Shown piece by piece: positions 24,927-36,125 of a DNA stretch of 64,000 bases (position 1 is the first letter of the stretch; the number at the start of each line of letters is the position of its first letter). Both the position numbers and the translations under genes were made by a program. The stretch is from positions 124,001-188,000 of the forward strand of contig JAANDG010000151.1 in the NCBI GenBank assembly GCA_036852015.1, read 5' to 3'. This DNA is from Pelodera strongyloides (lineage: Eukaryota; Nematoda; Chromadorea; Rhabditida; Rhabditidae). The notes below the pieces were generated by a model. It was not told the DNA's origin. It made no database searches and worked only from the letters and a program-made list of their open reading frames with translations.

Positions 24927-27900
24927 ATGTATTTACTACCAATTCTAATATTATCTACATTAGAAGTCGTCAGGGCTTGGCCTGACGGCGCCCCATGTGT
25001 ACATGCAGCTTTTGAGAGTATGAACCCTCTTGAAGCCGTAGAACATTCTGGAGGACTACAGGTAATAAATAAACTTATTAGTTATAAGTTATAATTTGTT
25101 GTTATGTAAACGACTAAAGATTGTTTTCATGTTTGCATGTTTGTCAGTTTGTGAGGTTTGCGTTACGCTCGAAATTTGAAGATTGTTTTCATGTTTGCAT
25201 GTTTGTCAGTTTGTGAGATTTGCGTTACGCTCGAAATTTGAACCATTCTCACTTATTTGCAGCTGTCCGAACCACCATATGAAATTGTTGTTGACCAACA
25301 ATGCTATTGGAGGAATCAGCCTATTGGAGGTATGTTGTTTATAACTTACTTGTGTAATGAAGCACACATTCTAAACTAGATCTAAACTAGAGCATCACAT
25401 GCAACTACTTAATTGCAATGAACAACAAAGATTGTCATACGAATAAAGACAACTTATTTTTTTTTGTTCTCCGCAAACTGTTTTAGTTTATGCAGTAAAG
25501 GTTGAGCATATACCAATACTGTAGTGTCCTCACACCTTTGTTTTGTTCAGCTACAAATTTCTGGCGTAGATTTTTGAATATATCATATATGCGATTGCTT
25601 ATGTTTGAGACTATATTTATATTTATTTCAGTGACACTCCAGGGCAAGAATTCCACCGTCAAATTCAAAGGTTTTGTCATGCAACCCTTTGAGTACTGGA
25701 ATGGACAAACGATGGGCAGGTAAGAAAAATACGACGATACTGAAATGCATTTTTCTACCGCTCTGCTCTGTCAGTCTACTTCTAATCGATCAATAAATAT
25801 TTGTAAATTTGTAAATAAACCCCACTGACTATTCTGACTCTTGGTGTGAAAGCGTAAGCGTACGTTTTGCGCGTAGCGCAAGCGTAAGCGTACGGTCTAC
25901 GCGTATTAGCCATGAACAGAAAGGTGGGTTAGGTTAGGTTTGGTAAAATTCAATGTATAAGCGTTTTGGTAAAGCGCTTAAACTAAAGAAGTTTAAACAA
26001 TTATATTAGAGATTTATTTAATTTTTAATTTTTAATTTTAATATAATCTAGGATTGGTCAACTCATGCGGCTTGACGATAACGGCTCCTGGCAGCAACAA
26101 TGCTTTACTAAGAAGGTTTGTATGCAAGTTTGCAGTACGTTACGCCCATTACGTTATGCGCCAGACGCACGAAAAACCTAGAGTCAAAACTAAAGAACTA
26201 ACCATAAAGTACGCTATTTAGACATCAGCCACGCATTCGCACGACGAGTGGAAAAAGCACATCAAATTGTGGTGGAAAAACGAGGACGAGAGCCGAACAG
26301 TGCAATTTGTGTACGACTTATGTTACTTTCGTTATCCTATGGGACTTAGTGAACTGTACTAACTTGTGCTTAAATTATAGCTTATGGATTATCCTGTGAA
26401 ACTGTATCAACTTAAAGGGAATGTCAAGCCGGTTTTGCTGTTGGGCTCAAAAAAAAAGCTTGCGTTTTGAAGGTAAGGAAAGTGAAAATAAAAATAAACA
26501 AAAACTTTCATGTAAGAAGAAAAACAATTTCAAACCCCTCCAAAAAACTCCTTCACTATGGGATTCTAGTCGTGCGGATAGAGCAAAGCCAAATCGCTGT
26601 CCACGGGACGGTTTGAATTACCGGCTCGCCGCAACGCGCCCGTTTGCTTGCGTTGCGGTGTGTTTTGTTCACGTTTATGACAAAATCTCAAATATTTTAT
26701 TCTGGCGCCATTTTTATGGGTTACTGTATTGGGCGCCTATTGAGATTTACTTAGTCTGCGCCTGGAGATGCCTTTCTGCGCAGAATCCCCCTTGACATGC
26801 CCTTTAAACAATTGACATCTTGATGTTATTAAACTCTTCACTAGGGAAATAACCATTGGAACCAGATTTATTGGTCATTGTGCACACAGGTTGTCGAAAT
26901 TTTCTATGCTTCTAGCAGATACATAGTCATAGTAAATTAGAAGTTTCATCTGCGAGTCGTCGGCGCTTTCTTTTTGAATAATTGTGTATCCATTCACAAT
27001 CAGTTCAGTTATGTCAACATTTCAGTGCCACCGTTGTGCATCACATCAAGAAGTTCTGGGTGAAGTCGGTCGTTTCGCGTCCGATTCCCCCATGTAGACA
27101 GTCGAGAAGCGGAATTCAGGTGGGACACTTGTACTTCACTTATACCACCGCATTGTCTCTAATACTCGAGACGCACTAGTGGCGCACCTGTGGCCCACTT
27201 ACGGCACGCTTGCAGCGCATCAGCATCTTGCACAATTAAAAAGGGGACGCCTTTGTGCTAACCGGAATTGAACATTTTTGCGCATCACTGGCACACAATT
27301 CGCGCCCTTTAGAACTTTAGAGGGGGCTGTCGCGGAAACTTTTTTTTTGTTGGTGTTTTTGAAAAACTACGATAAAAATGCTTTAAATACCTAATGTGAT
27401 GTTGCATCTGTGAAAGGCTCCGCGAAGTAATCAAGGCTGCGTATTCTCTCGACATGCGTATTATTCCATATATTTATTTTACCTTACCCTTTAGAACTGG
27501 ACCCCACAACTGCCCACTCAGCCTCCCCCAGTAAAGGCTTTCAAGTTGGAAACACATCGTGTATTTGGTAGCGGAGGATTCCAACGCGCTCCCTTCAGGG
27601 TACGTTTTTAATTAGTTACGGTACCATTTTGGTTACCAACTTCGGTACCATTTTTTTGCACAATTTTATCTTTTTATTTGCTTATCTGGGTTTTGTTCTG
27701 AAAACTAGCCTAATTTTATACAGGACGGTGCTGGTTGATTTTATTTTTATTTTATTTTTATTTGCGGCTGGGTTGCATTTTGTGGGTAGTATAGTTTTTT
27801 GGTCATTTTAAAGTCAGAACTCAGAATTAGGCTTTTTGGGTTCTTCGTCTTTTTGGGCTTTATAAAATTTATTAGCTTTTTATTAAGCTTTTCCATAAAA

Positions 27901-30900
27901 ACTTAAAAGCTAACATTTCTATTTTCTTTCCAGCTGCATGTTTGAATGATTTTGTTTGCCGTTTTTTACATTGCTAACATTTTTTATGGTTTAGATTTAA
28001 CTTCGCCTGTTGTTTTATTCTTATTCTAACATTTTAAATACTTGCTTCTCACGAGGGAGTGTTACATGAATCTGCACAATTATCAGGTAATTTATATTTC
28101 TTGGTGTTATGGATGGAGGCTGAGAGGTTAGGGTGGTACATCAATTTATTGCAAAGGAATATGGCACGTGGTTCGCACGGATTACCTGTATTTCCATCCT
28201 TACGTTAAATTTCCGTGCTCTCTGTGCTTGAAGGGCACATAATGACACATAATTTGTTTATAATACATGGTAATGCATCTGTCCAATATACGTTTCACAA
28301 AACCGCCTGCCACCTTTTAGGTGTTCAGTCGCGTAACTTTAAAAACAGAAGCTATCAAACGATTAATAATTTATAAAGAAATAAAGTGAATGAATAAATA
28401 AATAAACATTTAGGAATACGATTAAAAAAATCTCAACAATGATGCCGGTGCCGTCTATTTTCGCCTCTTTATTTCACGCTTACTGTACTGTTTTCCAGTT
28501 TTTAGCGTGCATTCTAACATTTATTTTTTCTGATGTGTGCAACAATAGTCTGTTGATTATTTTCTTGTTTTTATTGCAAGTGCATTGTCTATAAAGCTAA
28601 CGATATACACAGCTTACTCAATAAAAATAGCACTTTAGTTGTAAAAACTAGGTAATGGACATAATCAAAAACCAAAACAAATAAGAAACGCAAATGCATG
28701 TGAAACATGTATGGGGTTTCCAAGTATGCTGAAAATTTACAGTATTTTGGAACTGACGGGAATATTTTTAAACTTTTTTTGTATTATATATGCAGTTTTC
28801 GTGCAGAAATACGGTAGTATTGACAGAATCACACCGAATTTTTGGGATACTTGGAAACCCCATACAGTAACAAGTATTTTTCTTTAGTTTTAGATTATTG
28901 AATAGTGCAGTACAGTTGCAAAAATTCAAAACTCCGCTAGCCCATAGCTTGAGAAATGCAGTTATGGCCAACTTACGGTACATGTAATAAATCAGACACA
29001 AATAAAACTACGGTATGCTTCGCGTATGTATATCATATAGTGCACTGCTTTTGAAAAAAATTATGTAAGTTATTCTCTGTGTTTTTTTATTCAGAGTGTG
29101 TTCACTGTCTATCTATTCTGCATTTTTTCACTTTCAGCAATATGTGTAATAAATGATTTCCGTTTTTTTTCCGTGTGATTTTCCGTGTGCATTGTACTAA
29201 CATAAAAGACAAACTGAGTGTTATATTCAACGAAACCAAGAGTTGCGCGCGGCTACAGTTTGGGGTTGTTTCAGGCAAAAGAATTTGATGCGCGCGGAAA
29301 ACTAAGAAAGGTGTTTTCCGCACTGGAACGGCGCGCATTTAGCGCAACATTTCTATTCGGCGCGCATTTTGTGTCCCATTTCTTTGCGGCGCGCATTTTT
29401 TGTCCCGAAATGGTGCGGCGCGCAACTCATCGGTTCTCAGTGTTGGTATTAGTATGTAAATTATAGTTATTGTACGGTAGTCACTGTGACCAACAGACAA
29501 CTGTGATACGGTAGCGGGGAGTAATATTAATTACAATAAAAAAGGACTACTAGAGAGCAACAATATATTATAGATCTTGCATATACATATTAGATGTTGT
29601 GCATAGTGCATAGTACCATCAACCAGGGAAAACATAGTCATGCACAATAACGTTTATTGTGCATAAAGCAAAGAAAAACCGATAACACTTTAGCACATTT
29701 AGGAACGGTAACAGAGTGTATCAGCATAGAAAAACGTTGCATTGTCTTTTTCACGTTAGCTTATCGAAGTAAATGTTTTTCTCCTTCCGCAGAGCAAGAC
29801 TGGGGAATGTCGCAGTTCCATCCATTATATTATACGCCGGCTTGTCTTATTATATAAAAGAGTAACTGTAGTGTGCGCTAGCAATCACTTTACGGAAGTA
29901 GAATTCGAATACATTGTTTCGGTTTGGATATGAAAGAGTGCCGCACCTCAAATTATAATATTCTCATGTGAAAGGACGATGTGTGTGTCTTCATTCTAAA
30001 GATTTTCATCAACTTTACACACGTTTCATAAGTATGGAAAGAGACGCCTCAGGCGACGTAGCCGGCTGGTTCATAGATGTTGCTCTAAATTTTCATAGAT
30101 TTCAAAAAATTTTTTTGATGGTTTCGCGGCGTAACTCATTGTCAGTCTCGCTTATGGCAAGAAATACACAGTAGAGATAAATGGGGTTTCAATGTATGGC
30201 AAAAATTGCCGGATTTTGCTTCCAAGTATGGGAAAATTTACCGCAGATTGGCACTACGCAAGAATATCTACAGACCGCCAAAAATTGTCTTTTTTCGCTC
30301 GTGCATAAACTGTGCATTTTCGCCTCGTCTTGCTTACAATTAGAGCATGGCGCAGTTTTTATCGTGCGGCTAACTTTCAAAGGTGTATGCAAAATCGTAC
30401 ACGAGATGCATAGTTGATACTTGGAAGCAAAATGCGCGGTTTTTGCCATACATTGAAACCCCATGTGTGCTGTCTTCAAAGTTGCAAATTTTCAAACCAC
30501 CTTTCTGTGAAACCATTTGAAATGAATATGAATTTTTTATATAAAGAGTGTATCCTATAAATTCTTGTAGAATGAATCAATGCTTGGACTGGAAAACAAT
30601 GAAATTTCTGTGGACGAGGAAGCTTTCGGATTTTTGGCGTCAAGAACCACCAGCACCACATTGACCAGCACGACGAGACTAACAACGACACCACCGCCGC
30701 CCCCGACAACCACTCGGCAGGTAAGTAGAATGGTGAGGTGCCAAACTTGAATACCCCTATCGCCGCGCACATGCCGCGCATACGGTGCCGTCGGCAGAGC
30801 AAACCCAATGTTCTGTTGCGGCTAGGTACACTTGACTTACGCTGAACTGAGTGCTAGGAGTTCTAAATTACCTTATATAAAAAAACCAAGTTACCTTCGC

Positions 30901-33900
30901 TTTCTTCTTTAGAAAAAGATAGAGAGATTTCATGCTTTCATGGTTTCAAGTTTCAAGCGCTTTTTTTACCATATGAAAGTACAAAAAAAAAACTGTTTTT
31001 ACTATGTGAACGTCTATGGACAATTTATTTTTTATTTCATAACATACGTTCCTTTAGGTTCTCTCACACCGTGCCCCAATGCGTACCATTATTCCGGTAA
31101 ACAATATGGAATTAATCCACAGCTGTAAGTGATTTCCATTTTGTCTACACATGGGTCGAAGGAGCTATTTTTTTGGCGATTTGTAACTCACCAGCACAGA
31201 AGATACTTCCAACAGAAGATACTTCCAATTCCTAAAATAGATCACATTTAAAGCGATAAAATATCCTTATTGTTGACATCCATTGCTTATTTTTCAGCCT
31301 GACACTTGGTTTACCAAAATAGGTACTGAAAATTTACCAAAAATTGGATATTCAAAAAAAAAGTAACTACTTTTAATTTAGCTACTTTGACAAGAAATCG
31401 TGTAAGACCACATCAGCACAATGGAGGCGATGAGAGGTATTTTTCCATATTTCTTTAAAGCGAAATACTGGCTGGTTTTGGAAACGCATCGTGGACAACT
31501 GAATTTTTGCGTATTTACGTTAATTTGCTCGGATTCAGCTCGATTTTGTATTCTAATGTATGGCATAAATGTTGCAGGCGTGCGCGATGCGTTTCAAAAA
31601 ACGCCGGTGTTTCGCTTTAATTATTGCATCTTTTTAATATACTAACAAAGTATGAACCACGGCGCCTACTAAAACTTTATTTGCAGCGTACCTCCACGAA
31701 ACGAGCGGCCACGTCGCCCACTGGTGGTCTCGGGAACAATGCGACGACCGCAGCAAAATAATGCTGCATCGCAGCAAAATAATGCTGCAGCGCAGCGAAA
31801 TATTGCTTCACCACTGCAGAGCGGAAATGTCGCAACACTTCAACAAATTCGACCGACTGCGGTTGTACCACCAAGACCGCAATTGCAGCAGACGCCATTT
31901 GTACCGCAACAAACAACGCAACAACAAAGGTGACTGAACACGTTGGTGCAAAAAAAAACGTCTATGACAGTGATCGAATATGTTGCATAAATTGATTATT
32001 GACGCTGAATTCAGCTATATCCAAATTCAAATTCATAAAACTTGGCTAGGGGCGGCCTTAGTGCTCATTCTCATTGTGCAATTTGCACAAAAATGTAATG
32101 TCAGGTTTCAGATTTGCTAAAACTTTTTTGTATGTCATTTGTCATATTTTTATTTATTTAAATATATGATTTAGCTTCGTACCCCAGCAACAATCGCAAG
32201 TGCAACAACAACAGTTTCAACAGCAACAACAGTTTGCACAATTCCAGCAAAGAGTTGGTTTTTTCGCTCTTCCATTTCGTTTGTCTTTTCCACGGAACAA
32301 CAATTTATATCAATCAGAAACACGGGACCTGAGATAGCTGGCAAAAGTTCCCGGGGCAAGAAACTAATATATCGTAAGTGCGATTAATAAACGACGACTC
32401 CGCTTCTGATAATCTACTTGATCACTTTTCAGAACGATGAAGCACAACGCGCCCAATTCTTCCGACAACAACAATTGTTGCGTCAGCAGCAATTACAACA
32501 GCAATTACAGTTGCAACAGCAACAACGATTTACTTCAAATACAGGTACTGGTTGAATTTTGGATAAACAATCCTTATCATGTGGCATGTCTTCCATTCGA
32601 TGTATTAAAATTCTTTACAATCCACATAACCCATTGTTTATTTTTTTTCACGCATTTAGCAAACTTCCTTACTTCCTTTCAAAAATAGTAATTTTAACAC
32701 ACAGCGTGTAACTTAGTGAATAGTTTATTGATACTGTTAGGTATTAGGCTATACCTAAGACTTTGTAGTTTGTAGTGTAATGTTTCTAGTTGTTTTATTA
32801 CACTCACACGTTTGATTTCTGATCTTCTAATCATATGTGTTTCATTCGCTAATTGTATGTTGCCGCAGGCAAATTAAGTGTTCTAATTGTCTGTGATGCA
32901 ATTGTTACCGCTAGTATATAAGAACACCCCGGTGTTAGCTCATGGGTTTTTTACGTCGTCGCTACGCCCGTTTGTTGTCTACTATCATCGCTGTCAATAA
33001 AGCTGTTGGAGAAGACCGTCTCTTGTTTCTCTGCTCTACATCCACATCGTATGTTCCTCCTGGAGTGAGGGACATAACACTGGCGTTCAGGATGAGATAG
33101 CTCACATCGGTTTCACGTGTTGTTCTGTTGCGTTGGTCGGTAGATCAGTGCATCAGTGGTGGTTGGCTGGTCTCGCTGTAGATCAGTATCCGATTTGAGT
33201 GTTGTGGTTTGCTGGTCTTGGCGGTGGGCTAGTTTATCTGGCACCGTAGATCATTGGCAAGTCCAAGGTATTGTGGCTGCAGTTGATTCTGTTCTGTGGT
33301 TGAGCTTGTTAACGTGGTTAACATGGCTGAAGAGAACGAGAATAACTGTCAGGTTCTCCTAGGTGCGCTGACGAGACTCGAGGAGGGTCAGAGAGCGTTG
33401 CAGGTGAATCAGGCTAATACCATGGAGAGGCTGCAGCGCCTGGAGCAGGGTGCTGGCAGTAGTGCTGAGATCGTACGTTCCGAAGTGCGAGATGCTGAGC
33501 CGTTAACATCGGAGGCAAGAGGCATGTTGGACGCATTGTACAAGAACATACCGATGTTTGAGTACAATATGGACCAAGGAGCAAGCTTCGCGAACTGGTA
33601 CAAGGACCACGAGGAGCTAGTTGAGGTGCAATCGGCATGTGTTCCGGAGAGCAACAGAATACGGTTTCTGTTGTCTCGTCTCGGTCCGCAGCAAGAAAAT
33701 GATCTCAAGTTGCGTTGTCTGCCGAAGAGGCCCATTGAGATGAGGCTGGCGGAAGTTATCGAGAAGTTGAAGATTGTCTTTGTGACAAAGAAATCTTTGT
33801 TCCGGAAGCGCATTGAGTGTCTGCATGTGATGAAGCAAGTCGGAGTTGACTACAAGACGCACATCGGTGTGGTCAATCAGGCTTGTGACGAGTTCGCTTT

Positions 33901-35751
33901 CAGTGAGCTTACAGATACTCAGTTCCGCGTGCTAAACTATCTGAATAGTCTGCGGAATCATGAGGACATGGAGATGCGTGCCTGGCTAATCAGGGCTTTG
34001 GATCGCACTCCGGATATGTCGCTCGATGATGTTGGCGAGGCTATTGACAGGTACTTTGAGCACAAGGATGACATTGACCTCCCGGTTACCTCGGTAGTCA
34101 TGAGTAAGATCGGTAAATCTACTAGAGAGCACAGGAGAGACGAAGGAAGGTTTACACAAGAGAGTTGCAAGTACTGTGGCAGGGACAGCGGACATCGGTC
34201 GTGTCCTGCGCAGGAGAAGACTTATAATAATTGTGGTAGACGAGGGCATTTTGCTGTTGTCTGTCAACAGAAGAAACCCAGGAAAGTCCTTGAAGTGTCT
34301 TCGCGATCTGTTGGCCGCAGATGCGTTAACATTCTGATGAATGGAAGGAAGGTGCGACTTCAGTTGGACACAGGTTCGGATTTGACGTTGATATCCGAAG
34401 CCACATGGAAGGCGCTCGGTCGACCATGCTTGACATCCCCAAGTATTGTCGCGACCGCTGCAAACGGAGGGAAGCTCGAGATGCTTGGTGCATTCGAGTG
34501 CAACGTCTCTTACCAGGGCGAGCAGATCACCGGGATCGTGCACGTCACCGCTAGGATAGATCTCCTAGGGCTGGACTGGTTGGAGAGGTTCCCGTCATTC
34601 AGATCCGTGATGGATGCTGTGTGTGGTCGGGTCTCCAGTAAGTCTTCTATAAGGACATCGAAGAGTGAATCTGCTGCGAGGTACGTGGGTGTGCTCAAGA
34701 CGCAATTCGCTGATGTGTTTACCACCAAGCTTGGTCTGTGTAAGAAGACGCAAGCACACCGACAGCTCAGGAAGGAGGGATCGAAAGCTGCGTTTCGTCC
34801 TAAGAGAATGGTGCCAGACCATTATGAGGAAAACGAGCAAGAGCTGGGTCGGCAGGAGAAGGAGCAACTTGGAGTCATTGAGTGTGTTGCCCATTCAGCT
34901 TGGGCAGCACCGAGTCTGTGCGTCAAGAAGTCGGTTGGCAGCGTGAGAGTCTGTGCGGATTTCAGTTCTGGACTGACGGCATTGAAAGACCTCACGCATC
35001 CGATTAGGACAACAGAGGAGAATATGACGACTATTCACGGTGGTACTGTCTTCACAAGGTTTGACTGTAAGGATGCCTACCTTAAAGTTGAGCTAGAGGA
35101 CGACTCCAAGGAGTTGCTCGCGAGGAATGCGCAAGGGTCGAGATCCGAAGATCTCCGGACCCCGCTGCCAGTTGTCTCATCGGAGACAGTTGCAGAAGAA
35201 GGAGGAGGAGTTGAAGCCACAGAAAGAGGGGACGCGGAGGTTCAAGACGATACTCCAGAAGAAGACGTGTTCAAAGATGAAGCGTCTACGCCGTCCACAA
35301 CACCAGTGCCGAAGCTAAGGAGACCTGGAAGGGCAAGGCGTGGTCCTACGAAGCTGGAGATCAATCCCCGTGGTGGAGGACAATCCTCAAAATAAGCACT
35401 ACTAACTCCGTGTAGTTTCCCGGTTCACTTTGTTAGTACATCAAAACATATGTAGTCAAAAGGATACCCTCACTTCAGGTAGAATATTTTTACCCAAGCC
35501 GGCCTAAGCGGCATGACATGCGCGTTTTAACTTCATTCCCGTGCATTATATGTAAAATATATGTGTCTTTATGTGCTGGAAAGTTTCAAAACCACGTGTC
35601 GTACCGCTTTAATATATAACATTGATCATTTATTTCTCTTTCAGGAGTTTGCCAAGACTTCGATATTCGCTGTCCGACATGGGCTCAACATTGTCTTTTC
35701 AATGCATTTGTCGCACAAAGATGTCCACGAACTTGTGGACTCTGCCGATAA
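24927..35751 (+). CDS. Secreted Reeler and ShKT domain protein with Gln-rich linker
   Basis: Exons in phase: 24927-25061, 25263-25329, 25632-25719, 26052-26115, 26222-26310, 27026-27119, 27495-27599, 30571-30720, 31058-31124, 31687-31929, 32175-32253, 32433-32544 and 35645-35751 (TAA). A signal peptide (about residues 1-17, MYLLPILILSTLEVVRA) is followed by a Reeler domain (WPDGAPCVHAAF, SEPPYEIVV, VKFKGFVMQPFEYW, QFVATVVHHIKKFW). Next come a Thr/Pro stretch and long Gln/Asn runs, then a C-terminal ShKT domain (VCQDFDIRC to CPRTCGLC). The six ShKT cysteines are present. Reeler and ShKT domains are extracellular modules, and the substrate or partner is unknown. The exon ending 30720 leaves phase 0 but the next needs phase 1. 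A 37-base exon at 30913-30949 (acceptor TTCTTTAG, weak donor) or a missing base in the C run of exon 8 would fix this. The total is then about 478 residues. The last intron holds a retrotransposon. Confidence 0.82.
25119..25242 (+). repeat. 62-bp tandem duplication in Reeler intron 1
   Basis: Two direct copies of a 62-bp unit beginning GATTGTTTTCATGTTTGC differ at one base. They end 20 bp before the exon 2 acceptor. Confidence 0.95.
26412..26807. repeat. MITE family F (AGGGAATGTCAAG ends)
   Basis: The left end TTAAAGGGAATGTCAAG and the right end CTTGACATGCCCTTTAA are inverted, flanked by TTAA, in Reeler intron 5. The interior is about 400 bp and includes a GC-rich patch; the open frame across it looks spurious. 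Confidence 0.75.
28711..28863. repeat. Palindromic element with ATGGGGTTTCCAAGTAT ends
   Basis: Inverted ends ATGGGGTTTCCAAGTAT and ATACTTGGAAACCCCAT bound a 153-bp element in Reeler intron 7. A related half, sharing the GTGTGATTCTGTCAA interior, is at about 53437-53520 in an intron of a DUF268 gene. Confidence 0.8.
29215..29440 (+). repeat. GCGCGC-rich direct repeats
   Basis: A motif like GCGGCGCGCATTTTTTGTCCC recurs about four times at roughly 30-bp spacing. It stands out from the AT-rich intron but does not look coding. Confidence 0.55.
30181..30464. repeat. Palindromic element with ATGGGGTTTCAATGTATGGC ends
   Basis: The terminal arms, about 50 bp each, run from ATGGGGTTTCAATGTATGGC and pair with few mismatches. 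The element is 284 bp, in Reeler intron 7. Its ends resemble those of the 28711 element (ATGGGGTTTC), so the two are probably related. Confidence 0.85.
31455..31620. repeat. MITE family A copy 10
   Basis: Copy with TTAA at each end in the Reeler intron before the exon at 31687. It is shorter than consensus because of an internal deletion. Confidence 0.88.
32858..33079 (+). mobile_element. Probable 5' LTR of a Ty3/gypsy-type retrotransposon
   Basis: The segment begins TGTTGCCGC and ends ATAACA, upstream of the gag-pol frame. It contains a TATA-like box (TATATAAG near 32915) and AATAAA at 32996-33001. A primer-binding site would start TGGCGTTCAGG at 33081. The start is inferred because no second LTR is present for comparison. 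Confidence 0.6.
33323..35395 (+). CDS. Gag-pol of a Ty3/gypsy-type retrotransposon, internally deleted
   Basis: An uninterrupted 690-codon frame starts at the first ATG (MAEENENN). In order it has a gag-like helical region, a zinc-knuckle region, a retropepsin-like protease (LQLDTGSDLTLIS) ending LGLDWLERF, and the first part of a reverse transcriptase (WAAPSLCVKK, VRVCADFS, FTRFDCKDAYLKVEL). The second knuckle (NNCGRRGHFAVVC) has Tyr where its first Cys is expected. At about codon 600 the sequence jumps to a Pro/Arg-rich tail typical of the end of pol. The RT catalytic motif, RNase H and integrase are therefore missing, yet the frame stays open. The element lies in the last intron of the Reeler gene in the same orientation. 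It cannot move by itself. Confidence 0.9.
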   Translation: MAEENENNCQVLLGALTRLEEGQRALQVNQANTMERLQRLEQGAGSSAEIVRSEVRDAEPLTSEARGMLDALYKNIPMFEYNMDQGASFANWYKDHEELVEVQSACVPESNRIRFLLSRLGPQQENDLKLRCLPKRPIEMRLAEVIEKLKIVFVTKKSLFRKRIECLHVMKQVGVDYKTHIGVVNQACDEFAFSELTDTQFRVLNYLNSLRNHEDMEMRAWLIRALDRTPDMSLDDVGEAIDRYFEHKDDIDLPVTSVVMSKIGKSTREHRRDEGRFTQESCKYCGRDSGHRSCPAQEKTYNNCGRRGHFAVVCQQKKPRKVLEVSSRSVGRRCVNILMNGRKVRLQLDTGSDLTLISEATWKALGRPCLTSPSIVATAANGGKLEMLGAFECNVSYQGEQITGIVHVTARIDLLGLDWLERFPSFRSVMDAVCGRVSSKSSIRTSKSESAARYVGVLKTQFADVFTTKLGLCKKTQAHRQLRKEGSKAAFRPKRMVPDHYEENEQELGRQEKEQLGVIECVAHSAWAAPSLCVKKSVGSVRVCADFSSGLTALKDLTHPIRTTEENMTTIHGGTVFTRFDCKDAYLKVELEDDSKELLARNAQGSRSEDLRTPLPVVSSETVAEEGGGVEATERGDAEVQDDTPEEDVFKDEASTPSTTPVPKLRRPGRARRGPTKLEINPRGGGQSSK
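35396..35505 (+). other. 3' boundary of the retrotransposon, 3' LTR not found
   Basis: A purine-rich stretch (GTGGTGGAGGACA) near 35371 could be the polypurine tract. The sequence after the stop codon does not repeat the presumed 5' LTR start TGTTGCCGC, so the 3' LTR appears lost. Confidence 0.5.
35506..35612. repeat. Partial MITE, AGCGG..ACACGTGG family
   Basis: It ends AACCACGTGTCGTACCGCTTTAA, 32 bp before the last Reeler exon. The left end is diverged (GCGGCATGACATGCG). Confidence 0.55.
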
Positions 35752-36119
35752 TTTTTTTTAACGGGTGTAACAACCGGTTTTTGAAACATTTGCTGGATTA
35801 TGTATTCCCGTGTAGCGCAGGAAAATTAGTGCGCACATGCACGATGTTTTATTTTAATTATAAATTAATTTGTCTACAGCATATCCATATGGAAATGCAT
35901 GTGTCCAGCATATGTTTCAACATTTGGAAATGTTTCAAAATATTATATCGTTTTAATCGTTTTAGTTATATTTGTAATTTGAAAACAAATTTCATTATGT
36001 TTTTCAAGTGCCGATTCTAGTTCCCACAACTTCATGTAGGGAATTTGTTGGGGTATAATATCAACACTGATCTGCTTTCAATATACTAATATATCACTTG
36101 AAACATCGCGCATTCTCCG

Positions 36120-36125
36120 AATAAA
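36120..36125 (+). terminator. Candidate poly(A) signal of the Reeler gene
   Basis: AATAAA lies about 370 bases after the stop at 35751. It is a good match on this strand, but the implied 3' UTR is long. Confidence 0.4.

Noticed and set aside
26421..26795. 124-codon frame in Reeler intron 5
   Set aside because: It lies within a MITE-like element (26412-26807), has no family features and no splice links.
31677..31916. Minus-strand frame opposite the Gln/Asn-rich Reeler exon
   Set aside because: The plus frame is phase-consistent with its neighbours and low-complexity Gln-rich; the minus frame is its complement.
33409..34946. Minus-strand and shifted frames of 70-185 codons over the retrotransposon
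   Set aside because: They are shadows of the plus-strand gag-pol frame, which alone has protease and RT motifs.
35561..36020. Two longer plus-strand frames over the last Reeler exon
   Set aside because: The third, shorter frame gives a six-cysteine ShKT domain and matches the splice phase; the longer ones do not.
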